Of a DNA stretch of 64,000 nucleotides, positions 1-7,718 are shown piece by piece (positions within the stretch are counted from its first letter, which is position 1; each line of letters begins with the position of its first letter). Position numbers and translations under genes: made by a program. Below the pieces are notes generated by a model, which was not told where the DNA came from, ran no database searches, and saw nothing but the letters and a program-made list of their open reading frames with translations. Source of the stretch: Methanoculleus sp. (GTDB lineage Archaea > Halobacteriota > Methanomicrobia > Methanomicrobiales > Methanoculleaceae); contig NZ_JAJGBK010000020.1 in the NCBI RefSeq assembly GCF_020696975.1, positions 1-64,000 on the forward strand, written 5' to 3'.

Positions 1-1583
1 GGGGCGGGCCCGGGATCTGGAACCGGGTCGGGAGTGGGAGCCGGCACGGTGTTCATGCTCCGGATCCCCGTCACCATCGCCCGTTCCCGGGTCTGGCTCA
101 CGTACCGGAACGCCTCATCGGATGTGCCTTTCGTCACCAGCACGATGATTGTGCCGCTGCCGCTTCTCCCGGTCCTCCCCTTTCGCTGGATGCTCCGGAT
201 CTCTGAAGGGACGGCCTCGTAAAAGATCACCATATCGGTCGAGGGGACATCGAGCCCTTCCTCGCCCACCGAGGTTGCGATCAGGCACTTGAACTCACCC
301 TCCCGGAACCGGGCGAGGCTCGCGATCTGCTCCTTCTGCGAGAGCCCCCGCTCCGCGTCCCGTGAGGCCTGGCCGACGAACCGCTCGCAGGCGATCCCGC
401 CTGCGGTGAGCGTATCGACGAGCGTCTGAACGGTGTCGCGGTAGGTGGCAAATACGATGATCCGGCTGTCGGGGTGCGCGGCAAGCTGCGCCCGCACCAG
501 CTCGCGGACGATTGAAGCCTTGGGGTGGAGTTCCTCCTTCCAGTTGCCGGCGACCTCGACGAGGTGCTGGTAGGCAGGATCGCCGACGAGGCGTTTGCTT
601 GCCTTGCTCGCTGCGCTCGACGCCCCTTCCGCGCCAAGCCGGGCGAGGTAGAGTTTGAGCGCCTCGCTGCCTTGCGTCTCGGCAAGCGAGATGGCGTGGC
701 GGAGTTTCATGCACTCCGCGTGCAGGGATGCCGCGATGAATGCCGAAGGGTCCCGTGTTCGTATACGCTGCTGGATCTGGGCGTTCAGGGCGTTTAACGC
801 CTTCATCGAGAGTTTGTCAGGTTTCGGGACGCGGAAGTTGAGGTTCGCGAGCCGGGTGAGGCGCGACTCCACGAGTCCCCTGAGAACAACGAGCGCTGCC
901 TGCAGTTCTTCGGGCAGATAGACGTCGACGTACTGGATATCGCGCTCGTGGATGTAGGGGCGAACATCCTCGTCGGTCTCGATCCGTGTCTCGACCGCCT
1001 CGATGTGGAGGTTCGTGCAGACCTCCTGCACCTTCATCTGGTCCCCTCCGGGAGAGGCGGTCATCGCGAGCAAGAGGGGCTTTTCTGCCGAGGTGCAGTA
1101 GTGCCCGGCAAGGAAGACGTAGGCGTAGTTTCCTACCCCCCGGTGGCACTCGTCCACGACCAGCAGCACGACGTCGGCGAGGCTGTATCTCCCCGCGAGG
1201 CAGTCGTTCTTGATCACCTGCGGAGTGGCGAAACAGATCCGGCATGCCGCCCAGGCCCTGGCCCGCTCTTCGGGGGGGGTGTCCCCGGTGAACATCGCAA
1301 AATCCGATTCCTGCGGCTCGGAACCTTCCTGGAAGAGCAGGAACTGCTTGAAAAAACGGAGATGCTGCTCAACCAGGGGTTTGGTGGGCGCGAGCATCAG
1401 CACCTTTCCCCGGTGGGAAAGGAGGCGGGATGCCGCGACCAGGAGGGCGACGGCCGTCTTCCCGAGGCCGGTCGGGAGGACGACCATCGTATTCGCGTCA
1501 AGCGCCCGAAGCGCAATCGAGAGCTGGTATCGCCGCTCCTCAATACTCTGTGGCCGGATCAGCGGGTGGGAGACGTAGTTCAT
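1..1583 (-). CDS. hef: Hef-type helicase/nuclease, helicase part only (cut by window edge)
   Basis: This ORF is open at the left edge and so is missing from the ORF track. I read about 527 residues from ATG 1583. Superfamily 2 helicase motifs are visible: Walker A LPTGLGKTA near residue 35, the DECH box in VVDECHRGVGNY near 130, and the C-terminal helicase motifs GEEGLDVP and QRKGRTGRSG near 460-490. A Pro/Asp-rich stretch (PAPTPDPVPDPGP) follows, which looks like the linker to a second domain. In archaea this architecture is Hef (helicase plus ERCC4-type nuclease, acting on stalled forks); the nuclease half would lie outside the window, so the Hef call is inference from the helicase. The start overlaps the glyS stop by 4 bases (ATGA), so the two are probably co-transcribed. 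Confidence 0.85.
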   Translation of the reverse strand, partial: MNYVSHPLIRPQSIEERRYQLSIALRALDANTMVVLPTGLGKTAVALLVAASRLLSHRGKVLMLAPTKPLVEQHLRFFKQFLLFQEGSEPQESDFAMFTGDTPPEERARAWAACRICFATPQVIKNDCLAGRYSLADVVLLVVDECHRGVGNYAYVFLAGHYCTSAEKPLLLAMTASPGGDQMKVQEVCTNLHIEAVETRIETDEDVRPYIHERDIQYVDVYLPEELQAALVVLRGLVESRLTRLANLNFRVPKPDKLSMKALNALNAQIQQRIRTRDPSAFIAASLHAECMKLRHAISLAETQGSEALKLYLARLGAEGASSAASKASKRLVGDPAYQHLVEVAGNWKEELHPKASIVRELVRAQLAAHPDSRIIVFATYRDTVQTLVDTLTAGGIACERFVGQASRDAERGLSQKEQIASLARFREGEFKCLIATSVGEEGLDVPSTDMVIFYEAVPSEIRSIQRKGRTGRSGSGTIIVLVTKGTSDEAFRYVSQTRERAMVTGIRSMNTVPAPTPDPVPDPGPA

Positions 1584-3310
1584 ACCCTGATTTCACGCAA
1601 TGTGGCGGTGCCGGTGATGAGTGCGGAGAGGATCTCCGGCAGCCGCTCGATCGGCACCCGGATCTGCTCCATGCTGTCGCGGTCCCTGACAGTCACAGTG
1701 TTGTCCTCAAGCGTATCGTAGTCGACCGTGACGGCAAAGGGTGTCCCTACCTCGTCCTGCCTCCGGTAACGCCGGCCGATAGCCCCGGAATCGTCATACT
1801 GGGCGAGTATGCGGCATTTCGTAAGCTGCTCAGTGATCGTCTGCGCGATGGTATCGAGGCCGTCCCGGGTCATAAGCGGGAAGACCGCGACCTGGATCGG
1901 TGCGACCGCCGGCGGGAGCCGGAGGACTTTCCGGATCTCGCCCTCGACCTCTTCCTCGGCGTAACTGTGCTCAAGCGCGACGTAGATCATACGGTCGATC
2001 CCGTATGACGGCTCGATAACATGGGGCATCACCTCTTCCCCGCGGACCTCCACCTCCTCCTCACGGATCTGGTAGAGGTCGCCGGGGATGAAGAACTCCT
2101 CGCCGTCGACGGTGACGCGGGCGCCCTCTTCTCCCGGCTCCGAGGTGGCCAGGGCATCCGCGATTGCCTTCGCCTTGCCGCGGAACCGGGGACCGAGCAC
2201 GCCCATGTCCGCGACGATCCGCCGCTTCATAACCCGTTTTGGCTCGTCGTAGGGGATGAAGACCGTCATGGAGGTGCCGGAGTGCCCGGCGTGCGACCGC
2301 AGATCGTAGTTGGTGCGGTCGGCGATGCCGACGATCTCGACCCACCCGAAGCGGTCGGAGTAGACCTCGGCGTCCCAGCAGTCGGTCGCGTAATGCGCCC
2401 GCTCGTCCGTCAGGTGCTGGCGGAACCGGAGTTTTGCCGGGTCCACGCCGATGGCGGTCAGGAGCTGGTGCGTGAGCGCAATGTAGTAGGCAACGTACTC
2501 GTTCGCGACGAGGCCCTCGTCCACGGCTGCGCGCATCGTGATCGCGGCCGGCTCCTGGCCGTCAAGCTGCCGCGCGATGGTGAGGAGGGGCACTTCGTAC
2601 TCTGCGTAACGGTGGAAGGCAGGGTGGTCCTTCTCGTTCGGGTTGACGAAGATCTCGGCCTCTGCCTGGGAGAACTCCCGCAGCCGGATCATGCCCTGGC
2701 GGGGGGAGATCTCGTTTCTGTAGGACTTCCCGATCTGGACGGCGCCGAAGGGAAGCTTGTCCCGGTAGAAGCGCAGGAGACGGGGAAAGTCGGTGAAGAT
2801 GCCCTGGGCGGTCTCGGGACGCAGATAGCCCTTCCGCTGCGATCCCGGACCGATGGTGGTCTCGAACATCAGGTTGAACGCAAAGACCCCCGCCTCACCC
2901 AGGCGTTCCTTGCATGAGGGGCAGGGCAGCTCGTAGAGCACTGCCTGGAGCGCCTCCGATGAGAGCGTACCTGCATTCTCGACGCCGTTCTCTTCTGCAA
3001 TATGATCTGCACGGAGGTATTCGCCGCAGTGCGGGCACTGCACCATCTTATCGGCAAACTCTTTCACATGACCGGATGCGACGAAGATTGCTTCGTTTCC
3101 AACTGTGGGGCATTCGATCTCGTAGTAGCCTTCCTGGAAGACGTAGAACGATCGCCAGAGGTTCTCGACGTTCCTCTTCATCATCGCTCCGAGCGGCCCG
3201 TAATCGATGAAACCGGCAACAGATCCGTATATCTCGGACGAAGGCCAGACAAAACCACGTCTTCTGGCCACTTCCATGACTTTTTCGTAAATATCGCTCG
3301 TCTCCGCCAT
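1580..3310 (-). CDS. glyS: Glycyl-tRNA synthetase (class II, alpha2 type)
   Basis: 576 residues, usual length for the archaeal/eukaryal alpha2 enzyme that charges tRNA-Gly. The N-terminus (EIYGSVAGFIDYGPLGAMMK) is the family signature. A zinc-ribbon-like insertion has CPHCGEY near 95 and CPSCKERL near 130. Class II motif 2 is seen in SYRNEISPRQGMIRLREFSQ, and motif 3 in EPSYGIDRMIYVALEHSY. The C-terminal anticodon-binding domain starts near 480 (PIQVAVFPLM). The ATG at 3310 lies about 30 bases from a TATA-like CTTTATTA on the minus strand, so the message may be nearly leaderless. hef overlaps its stop codon. Confidence 0.97.
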   Translation of the reverse strand: MAETSDIYEKVMEVARRRGFVWPSSEIYGSVAGFIDYGPLGAMMKRNVENLWRSFYVFQEGYYEIECPTVGNEAIFVASGHVKEFADKMVQCPHCGEYLRADHIAEENGVENAGTLSSEALQAVLYELPCPSCKERLGEAGVFAFNLMFETTIGPGSQRKGYLRPETAQGIFTDFPRLLRFYRDKLPFGAVQIGKSYRNEISPRQGMIRLREFSQAEAEIFVNPNEKDHPAFHRYAEYEVPLLTIARQLDGQEPAAITMRAAVDEGLVANEYVAYYIALTHQLLTAIGVDPAKLRFRQHLTDERAHYATDCWDAEVYSDRFGWVEIVGIADRTNYDLRSHAGHSGTSMTVFIPYDEPKRVMKRRIVADMGVLGPRFRGKAKAIADALATSEPGEEGARVTVDGEEFFIPGDLYQIREEEVEVRGEEVMPHVIEPSYGIDRMIYVALEHSYAEEEVEGEIRKVLRLPPAVAPIQVAVFPLMTRDGLDTIAQTITEQLTKCRILAQYDDSGAIGRRYRRQDEVGTPFAVTVDYDTLEDNTVTVRDRDSMEQIRVPIERLPEILSALITGTATLREIRV

Positions 3311-3339
3311 AGTCCTGCAATATACTTGAGCGCCCGTGC

Positions 3340-3347
3340 TAATAAAG
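3340..3347 (-). promoter_or_regulatory. TATA box of glyS-hef
   Basis: On the minus strand CTTTATTA lies about 30 bases before the glyS ATG, the right distance for an archaeal TATA box giving a very short leader. Confidence 0.5.
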
Positions 3348-3529
3348 AATGGTTCTCCTCCTGCAGGAGATCACAAATCTTTTAAAATTGGGCTGAAAGA
3401 GGGGACTTTTTTTCCGCAGTCGGTGATATCCCGGAAGATATGGTTACATCCACAAAAATGATCTTTCTCAACTGACAGATTATATGGTAAACTTTAAATG
3501 CTAGCGGTTGTAATGTAGGGAACGTTACG

Positions 3530-3556
3530 CCCCTATGAGGGGATAAGTTATATATA
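3530..3556 (+). promoter_or_regulatory. Promoter of the Cmi4-like gene with adjacent inverted repeat
   Basis: TTATATATA (3548-3556) is a strong TATA box, giving an expected start near 3580 and a roughly 40-base leader. Directly before it is the inverted repeat CCCCT-ATG-AGGGG (3530-3542), where TFB or a regulator would bind. The operator role is inference. The rest of the 311-base gap (3311-3621) holds only a second AT-rich stretch near 3490 (ACTTTAAATG). Confidence 0.55.
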
Positions 3557-3621
3557 CTCTTGGTCGTCATGGATGACCCTCCAGAACCAGACGGTGGAAT
3601 ACAGAATAGAGAGACACGGAC

Positions 3622-4230
3622 ATGGCAGAAGATACCCGCAAGCAGCAGCTCCTTGAGCTGTTCACGACCATCACGAACAAGAAGACGATCGTTGAGCCGA
3701 TGAGGAAGGTTCACGGTACGCTCCGGGATCGGGACGCCGTTGAGCGCGAGATTGCCCTGATCATGCGTGAGATCCTCGATCAGGGATATTTCAAGACCAA
3801 ACTTGCCCCACGGCAGCTTGCAAGGCTCGTGGTCGCGTACTACGACGGCAAGAACGATACGGAGATCGCGAGGGCGCTCGGTGATGAGAAGCTGAGCAAG
3901 ACCGTGGCACGTGCCCGGGTCCGGCTCAAACTCTTCAGGGAACTCGACTTCAAGATGCCGTTCGACCAGGGAACGATGACGGAGCTTCTTGATTCGGGAA
4001 AGACCATGAAGGAGATCAGCGAGGAACTTGACGTGAGCCCCTCCACACTTCGTGAGTACCGCCATGTGATCGAGCAGCAGAGAGACACCATTCTGGAACC
4101 GTACCTGGAACGGATCAGGGATGTGATGGAGGACCGTGACCTCTCCGAACAGATGACCCGTGGTGTCGCGAACGACGGTCTTAGCGAGGCGATCGACATC
4201 GCCGAAGCGATTGATATGGGGGAGTTCTAA
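3622..4230 (+). CDS. HTH protein resembling archaeal conditioned-medium-induced protein 4
   Basis: 202 residues, no membrane segment. It resembles from memory the archaeal family annotated as conditioned medium-induced protein 4 (Cmi4), known mainly in haloarchaea. Shared features are the central NDTEIARALG helix-turn-helix-like stretch near 82, the RVRLKLFRELDFKMPFD segment near 100, and a second HTH-like piece MKEISEELDVSPSTLREYRH near 135-155. The acidic C-terminus is also typical. A role in transcription control is inferred from the helices; no regulon is known to me. It is monocistronic, with its own TATA box upstream and a T-run at 4265-4270 downstream. The 227-residue minus-strand ORF across it is a shadow. 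Confidence 0.8.
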   Translation: MAEDTRKQQLLELFTTITNKKTIVEPMRKVHGTLRDRDAVEREIALIMREILDQGYFKTKLAPRQLARLVVAYYDGKNDTEIARALGDEKLSKTVARARVRLKLFRELDFKMPFDQGTMTELLDSGKTMKEISEELDVSPSTLREYRHVIEQQRDTILEPYLERIRDVMEDRDLSEQMTRGVANDGLSEAIDIAEAIDMGEF

Positions 4231-4264
4231 ACTCCCGCTCCACCTTCTGTAGCCCTACTGAACA

Positions 4265-4275
4265 TTTTTTAGTAT
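4265..4275 (+). promoter_or_regulatory. T-run and TATA-like element between two genes
   Basis: TTTTTTAGTAT sits 21-31 bases before the ATG at 4296 and 35 bases after the previous stop. It can serve as a U-rich terminator for the upstream gene and as a TATA box for a leaderless transcript of the next one. No Shine-Dalgarno sequence precedes 4296. Confidence 0.4.
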
Positions 4276-4295
4276 CGAGAATCGATCTCTTCTCC

Positions 4296-4970
4296 ATGAG
4301 GTTGACCTGGCTTGGCCACGCATGTTTCTGTCTTGAAGGATCGCAGACGATTCTCATTGATCCCTTCATCCCGGAGGGTTCGCTCCCCGTGGAGCCCGAT
4401 ATTGTTGCCGTGACGCATGCCCACGCGGATCACATGGGTGTTGCAGTGCAGTTAAAGAAGAAGACGGTTGCCGTCAACGAGGTGGCGAAGTACCTGGCGT
4501 CAAAGGGCGTTCCGGCCGAATCGATGAACATCGGCGGCAGCATCACGCTCGACGGCGTCCGGTTCACGATGACGCCCGCGCTCCACTCGTCTTGGCTTGA
4601 GGATGAAGGCATGGGCTTTTACGGCGGCACCGCAGCAGGGTTCGTCATCACGATGGACGGTATCCGCGTCTATCACGCCGGTGATACGGCGCTTTTTTCG
4701 GATATGCAGCTCGTTCGGGATCTCTACCGGCCGGACGTGGCGCTCCTACCCGTCGGCGGCCGCTTCACGATGGGGATCGAGGAGGCGATGATCGCGGCCC
4801 GGTACATCGGAGCGCGGCTGGCAATCCCGATGCACTATGATACGTTCCCCGCCATCCAGCAGGATGTCCAGGCCTTCAAGCAGGCCCTTGAGCGGACGAC
4901 GCCGATCAAGGTCAGGATTCTCGCCCCTGGCGAGAGCATCGAGCTCGGTCCTGAAGTATCAGAGGAGTGA
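4296..4970 (+). CDS. Metallo-beta-lactamase-fold hydrolase, UPF0173 family
   Basis: 224 residues, standard length for UPF0173 metal-dependent hydrolases. It begins with the typical MRLTWLGHACFCLEG. Metal ligands are visible as HAHADH (THAHADHMG near 40-48), a further His in ALHSSW near 100, Asp in YHAGDTALFSDM near 128, and a C-terminal His in PMHYDTFPAI near 180. The substrate is unknown in the family. No signal peptide or membrane segment. It appears leaderless. Confidence 0.9.
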   Translation: MRLTWLGHACFCLEGSQTILIDPFIPEGSLPVEPDIVAVTHAHADHMGVAVQLKKKTVAVNEVAKYLASKGVPAESMNIGGSITLDGVRFTMTPALHSSWLEDEGMGFYGGTAAGFVITMDGIRVYHAGDTALFSDMQLVRDLYRPDVALLPVGGRFTMGIEEAMIAARYIGARLAIPMHYDTFPAIQQDVQAFKQALERTTPIKVRILAPGESIELGPEVSEE

Positions 4971-5159
4971 GGGCCGGGAGCCCTTCCTACTCCGGCCTTC
5001 CCTGGAGCACCTGAGCGGGCGGAGTCACGGTGAGCGTATGCCAGACAGTTTTCCAGCAGTCCCGGCCGGGTCTCCGCTGGATCCTGCACAAGGTATATGT
5101 GGTCTCAAGCACGGAGTGGAGCCTCACCGGCACCCGGTGAGAATACCCACTATGAGGTG

Positions 5160-6128
5160 ATGGGAGTGGAAGAGAAGATGTTTACCCCCGGCGGCATAGA
5201 GCGTCTCCAGGCCACAAGCGATCGGGAGAACGTCCCGTATCCCCGCGGGGACGGGAAGGTCAAACTGGTGAACTCCGGCTGGCTGGCTGACCACCTCGAC
5301 GATAGCAACCTGACGATCATCGACGTCCAGCCGGATGTTCACGATTACATTCAGGAGCATATCCCCGGTGCTGTCTACCTGACCGAAGGGGTCCTGCGGG
5401 TATCCAACCGCGGCTTTCCAACCGCATACAGCCCGAACGCCTGTATCCAGGAATCGTTCCGGCGTGCGGGCCTTGAGGCTGGCTCTCCGGCCGTCGTCTA
5501 TACCTCCAAAGGCGCATTCTCCGGCCGGGGCGACGGGCTTGCACAGACGATGATGGCCTATACCCTGGCAAAGTACGGGCACGACACCGTGTATCTCCTC
5601 GATGGGGGGCTTGATGCATGGAAGAGTGAAGGTCTTGAGCTCTCGCAGGAATACCCCACTGTTGAGCCGTCCAGTTTTGTCGTCGGGGTTCGCGACGACT
5701 ACTCCATCGGCTACGAGGAGTTCCTGCGGGTCAAGGACAACGATGACGTAATTGTGCTCGACGCACGTCCGAAAAATGTCTACGAGGGGCGGGGACCCTG
5801 GCGGGTGGCGGGGCATATCCCCGGTGCTATCAGCCTGCCCTGGAGAAGCCTGATGGATGACGGGAACCCGGCGCGGTTCCGATCGAACGATGAACTCGAT
5901 ATGATCCTCGAAGATCACGGCGTCGATCGGAGCAAGACCGTCATCTGTACGTGCGGGACCGGTCGGGAGGCTACAAATGAGTTCGTCCTCTTAAAGTGGC
6001 TCTACCTCTACCCGAACGTCCGGCTCTATGAGGGTTCGTTCACGGAATGGGTTACACGCCCGGATAGTCCGGTCGTAGAAGGACCGGAACCACGAGAACG
6101 GAGAGTAGAGACGGCCCCCGCACGGTAG
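5160..6128 (+). CDS. Tandem rhodanese-domain sulfurtransferase
   Basis: Two rhodanese domains in about 322 residues. The second carries the active-site loop CTCGTGREAT with the expected cysteine, so it can accept sulfane sulfur. The first (NSGWLADHLDDSNLTIIDVQ onward) has TSKGAFSGRG where the cysteine loop should be and is probably structural, as in thiosulfate and 3-mercaptopyruvate sulfurtransferases. The ORF track starts at 5097, but the family match begins later. ATG 5160 is used here; ATG 5178, with GGGAGTGG about 8 bases upstream, is an equally good start. Cytoplasmic. It lies alone, with about 190 bases before it and a 500-base gap after it. Confidence 0.88.
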   Translation: MGVEEKMFTPGGIERLQATSDRENVPYPRGDGKVKLVNSGWLADHLDDSNLTIIDVQPDVHDYIQEHIPGAVYLTEGVLRVSNRGFPTAYSPNACIQESFRRAGLEAGSPAVVYTSKGAFSGRGDGLAQTMMAYTLAKYGHDTVYLLDGGLDAWKSEGLELSQEYPTVEPSSFVVGVRDDYSIGYEEFLRVKDNDDVIVLDARPKNVYEGRGPWRVAGHIPGAISLPWRSLMDDGNPARFRSNDELDMILEDHGVDRSKTVICTCGTGREATNEFVLLKWLYLYPNVRLYEGSFTEWVTRPDSPVVEGPEPRERRVETAPAR

Positions 6129-6184
6129 TCGGTGAGCGACCGGGCAACCGGTCAAAACCTTTATTTCACCTCAATCGGAAATGG

Positions 6185-6200
6185 AAATTTATAAATATTT
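6185..6200. promoter_or_regulatory. Strong orphan TATA element in a 509-base gap
   Basis: AAATTTATAAATATTT is one of the most AT-rich and TATA-like stretches of the window and is nearly symmetric. No recognisable gene follows. An 86-codon plus-strand ORF starts at 6212, about 20 bases on (possible leaderless gene), and a 132-codon minus-strand ORF overlaps it; neither resembles a family I know. The gap (6129-6637) also holds an imperfect hairpin around GCATG-CAGA-CATGC at 6511-6524. Confidence 0.4.
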
Positions 6201-6602
6201 GTCAGTACTAAATGGACCTAGAGAGATCTGGGTCCACGCAAGACACTTCCCCCCTTGACGTCGTCTTTTCGTGTATCCTCTTCTCTCTAAACCGCATTTA
6301 TTCTGAAATTGATCTGACCGCCAGGCAGGTCTTCCTCTCCGCGCTTTGCCACCCTCGCAATCGACATCTCTCACGCATACCGACCGCTGAGTTCTCTTCG
6401 CATGTCGCGGCATACGCCGTCCATACCCGGATGGTGGTGCTCCTCGGCTTCGCGGACCATTGCTTGAGTTAAGATCCGGCCCGTGACGGCAGATCACCTG
6501 TATCTGCGTCGCATGCAGACATGCCGCAACATATCCCGGTGAAGATGCCGCGTATATATACTCGCACCGTAGATCGGGGTAGACCATACGCCTCTGCCGA
6601 AT

Positions 6603-6628
6603 GTATATACCCTAACGGCGTCAACGCC
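6603..6628 (+). promoter_or_regulatory. Promoter and palindrome of the AbrB-PhoU regulator gene
   Basis: GTATATACC (6603-6611) is the TATA box, placed so that transcription would start near or at the ATG 6638. Between them lies the palindrome GGCGT-CA-ACGCC (6617-6628), which would overlap the polymerase footprint. Autoregulation by the AbrB-type domain encoded downstream is a guess. Confidence 0.45.
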
Positions 6629-6637
6629 TACTGATTC

Positions 6638-7645
6638 ATGGAGATCAGAAAGATCCAGATCACCGGAGGCTCGTCGTACATCGTATCCCTGCCAAAACAG
6701 TGGATCAAGTCTGAGAATATCCAGAAGAACGATCCTGTGGGGCTGATTGTGCAGCCTGACGGTTCGCTCCTGATCACCCCGAAGATAGGCAGAGAGTCGA
6801 TACAGCGGACCCGGGTCTTTGAGGTCGGGGCCACAACGGACCGCCCTTACCTTCTTCGCCTCCTTGTCGGGGCATACATCGCGGGATTCACGACTATCCG
6901 CCTAGAATCGAAGGAACGGCTGTCACCGTTCATCCGACAGCTGGTCAGGGAGTTCACGCAGATGGCGATCGGGCAGGAAGTGGTCGGAGAGACGGATACC
7001 TCGGTGACAATCAGAGATCTCCTCAACCCTGCCGAGATGCCGTTTGAGAACACCATCAAAAGGATGCATCTTTTGGCGCGGGGCATGCAGCAGGACGCGA
7101 TGACCGCCATACGAGGAAGGGATGCGGCTCTCGCAAAGGACGTCGTCGTGCGGGATACGGAAGTGGACCGGCTGCACTGGCTCGTTGCGCGGCAGGATAA
7201 TCTTATCCTGACCGATGCCATGCTCTCGCGCCGGATGAACATCCTGCCAAACCAGGCGGCGCATTACTTGCAGGTCAGCAGGATCATCGAGCGGATAGCT
7301 GACCACGCTACCCGGGTGGCGCAGAACGCTCCTGCCCTGATCGACCGCGAGATCGAGGCGGCGATGCTCGACCTCATGGACGAGGCGAGCACACTTGCCC
7401 TCGAGATCTTCTCGCGGAGCATGGAAGCGTTCCATACAGGCGATATCAGGAAGGCAAACGAGACGCTCCAGACGGTGCGCGACCTCGAGGAGAAGACCCG
7501 GGAGATCAATGCCCGGGCGCTCCGGTTGGAAGCGGTGGCGGCGATCCTCCTGGTGCAGATCGCAGAGAGTATCCGGCGGATCGGAGAATACTCCGGGGAC
7601 ATCTCCGAGAGCGTCATCAACTACGCCGTGGGAGAGGGAATCTGA
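6638..7645 (+). CDS. AbrB-PhoU domain regulator (phosphate-uptake regulator family)
   Basis: 335 residues. The N-terminus (MEIRKIQITGGSSYIVSLPK, residues 1-45) is a SpoVT/AbrB-type swapped-hairpin DNA-binding domain. The rest is helical and PhoU-like in two repeats, with RMHLLARGMQQDAM near 145 and RIIERIADHATRVAQN near 212 in the first, and ESIRRIGEYSGDISES near the end in the second; the E/D-rich motifs bind metal in PhoU proteins. This fusion is common in archaea, where it is annotated as a phosphate-uptake regulator. No pst genes are in the window; an anion-permease gene follows after 73 bases. The transcript is probably leaderless. A T8 run follows the stop. Confidence 0.9.
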   Translation: MEIRKIQITGGSSYIVSLPKQWIKSENIQKNDPVGLIVQPDGSLLITPKIGRESIQRTRVFEVGATTDRPYLLRLLVGAYIAGFTTIRLESKERLSPFIRQLVREFTQMAIGQEVVGETDTSVTIRDLLNPAEMPFENTIKRMHLLARGMQQDAMTAIRGRDAALAKDVVVRDTEVDRLHWLVARQDNLILTDAMLSRRMNILPNQAAHYLQVSRIIERIADHATRVAQNAPALIDREIEAAMLDLMDEASTLALEIFSRSMEAFHTGDIRKANETLQTVRDLEEKTREINARALRLEAVAAILLVQIAESIRRIGEYSGDISESVINYAVGEGI

Positions 7646-7662
7646 GGGGCCCGGGTGATCCC

Positions 7663-7670
7663 TTTTTTTT
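7663..7670 (+). terminator. T-run terminator after the AbrB-PhoU gene
   Basis: Eight consecutive T, 17 bases after the stop codon and preceded by a GC-rich stretch with GGGCCC. This fits an archaeal U-tract terminator, so the permease downstream probably has its own promoter or is reached by read-through. Confidence 0.5.
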
Positions 7671-7718
7671 GAGTGGACCGCAAATCCTCTCAGGACGCAC
7701 TCTCTTGCTGGTACTTCC

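Noticed and set aside
2021-2917. 298-codon plus-strand ORF
   Set aside because: Antisense shadow of glyS; an ordinary result of high GC and G/C third positions.
3382-4065. 227-codon minus-strand ORF
   Set aside because: Antisense to the Cmi4-like gene, which has family similarity, a promoter and better codon use.
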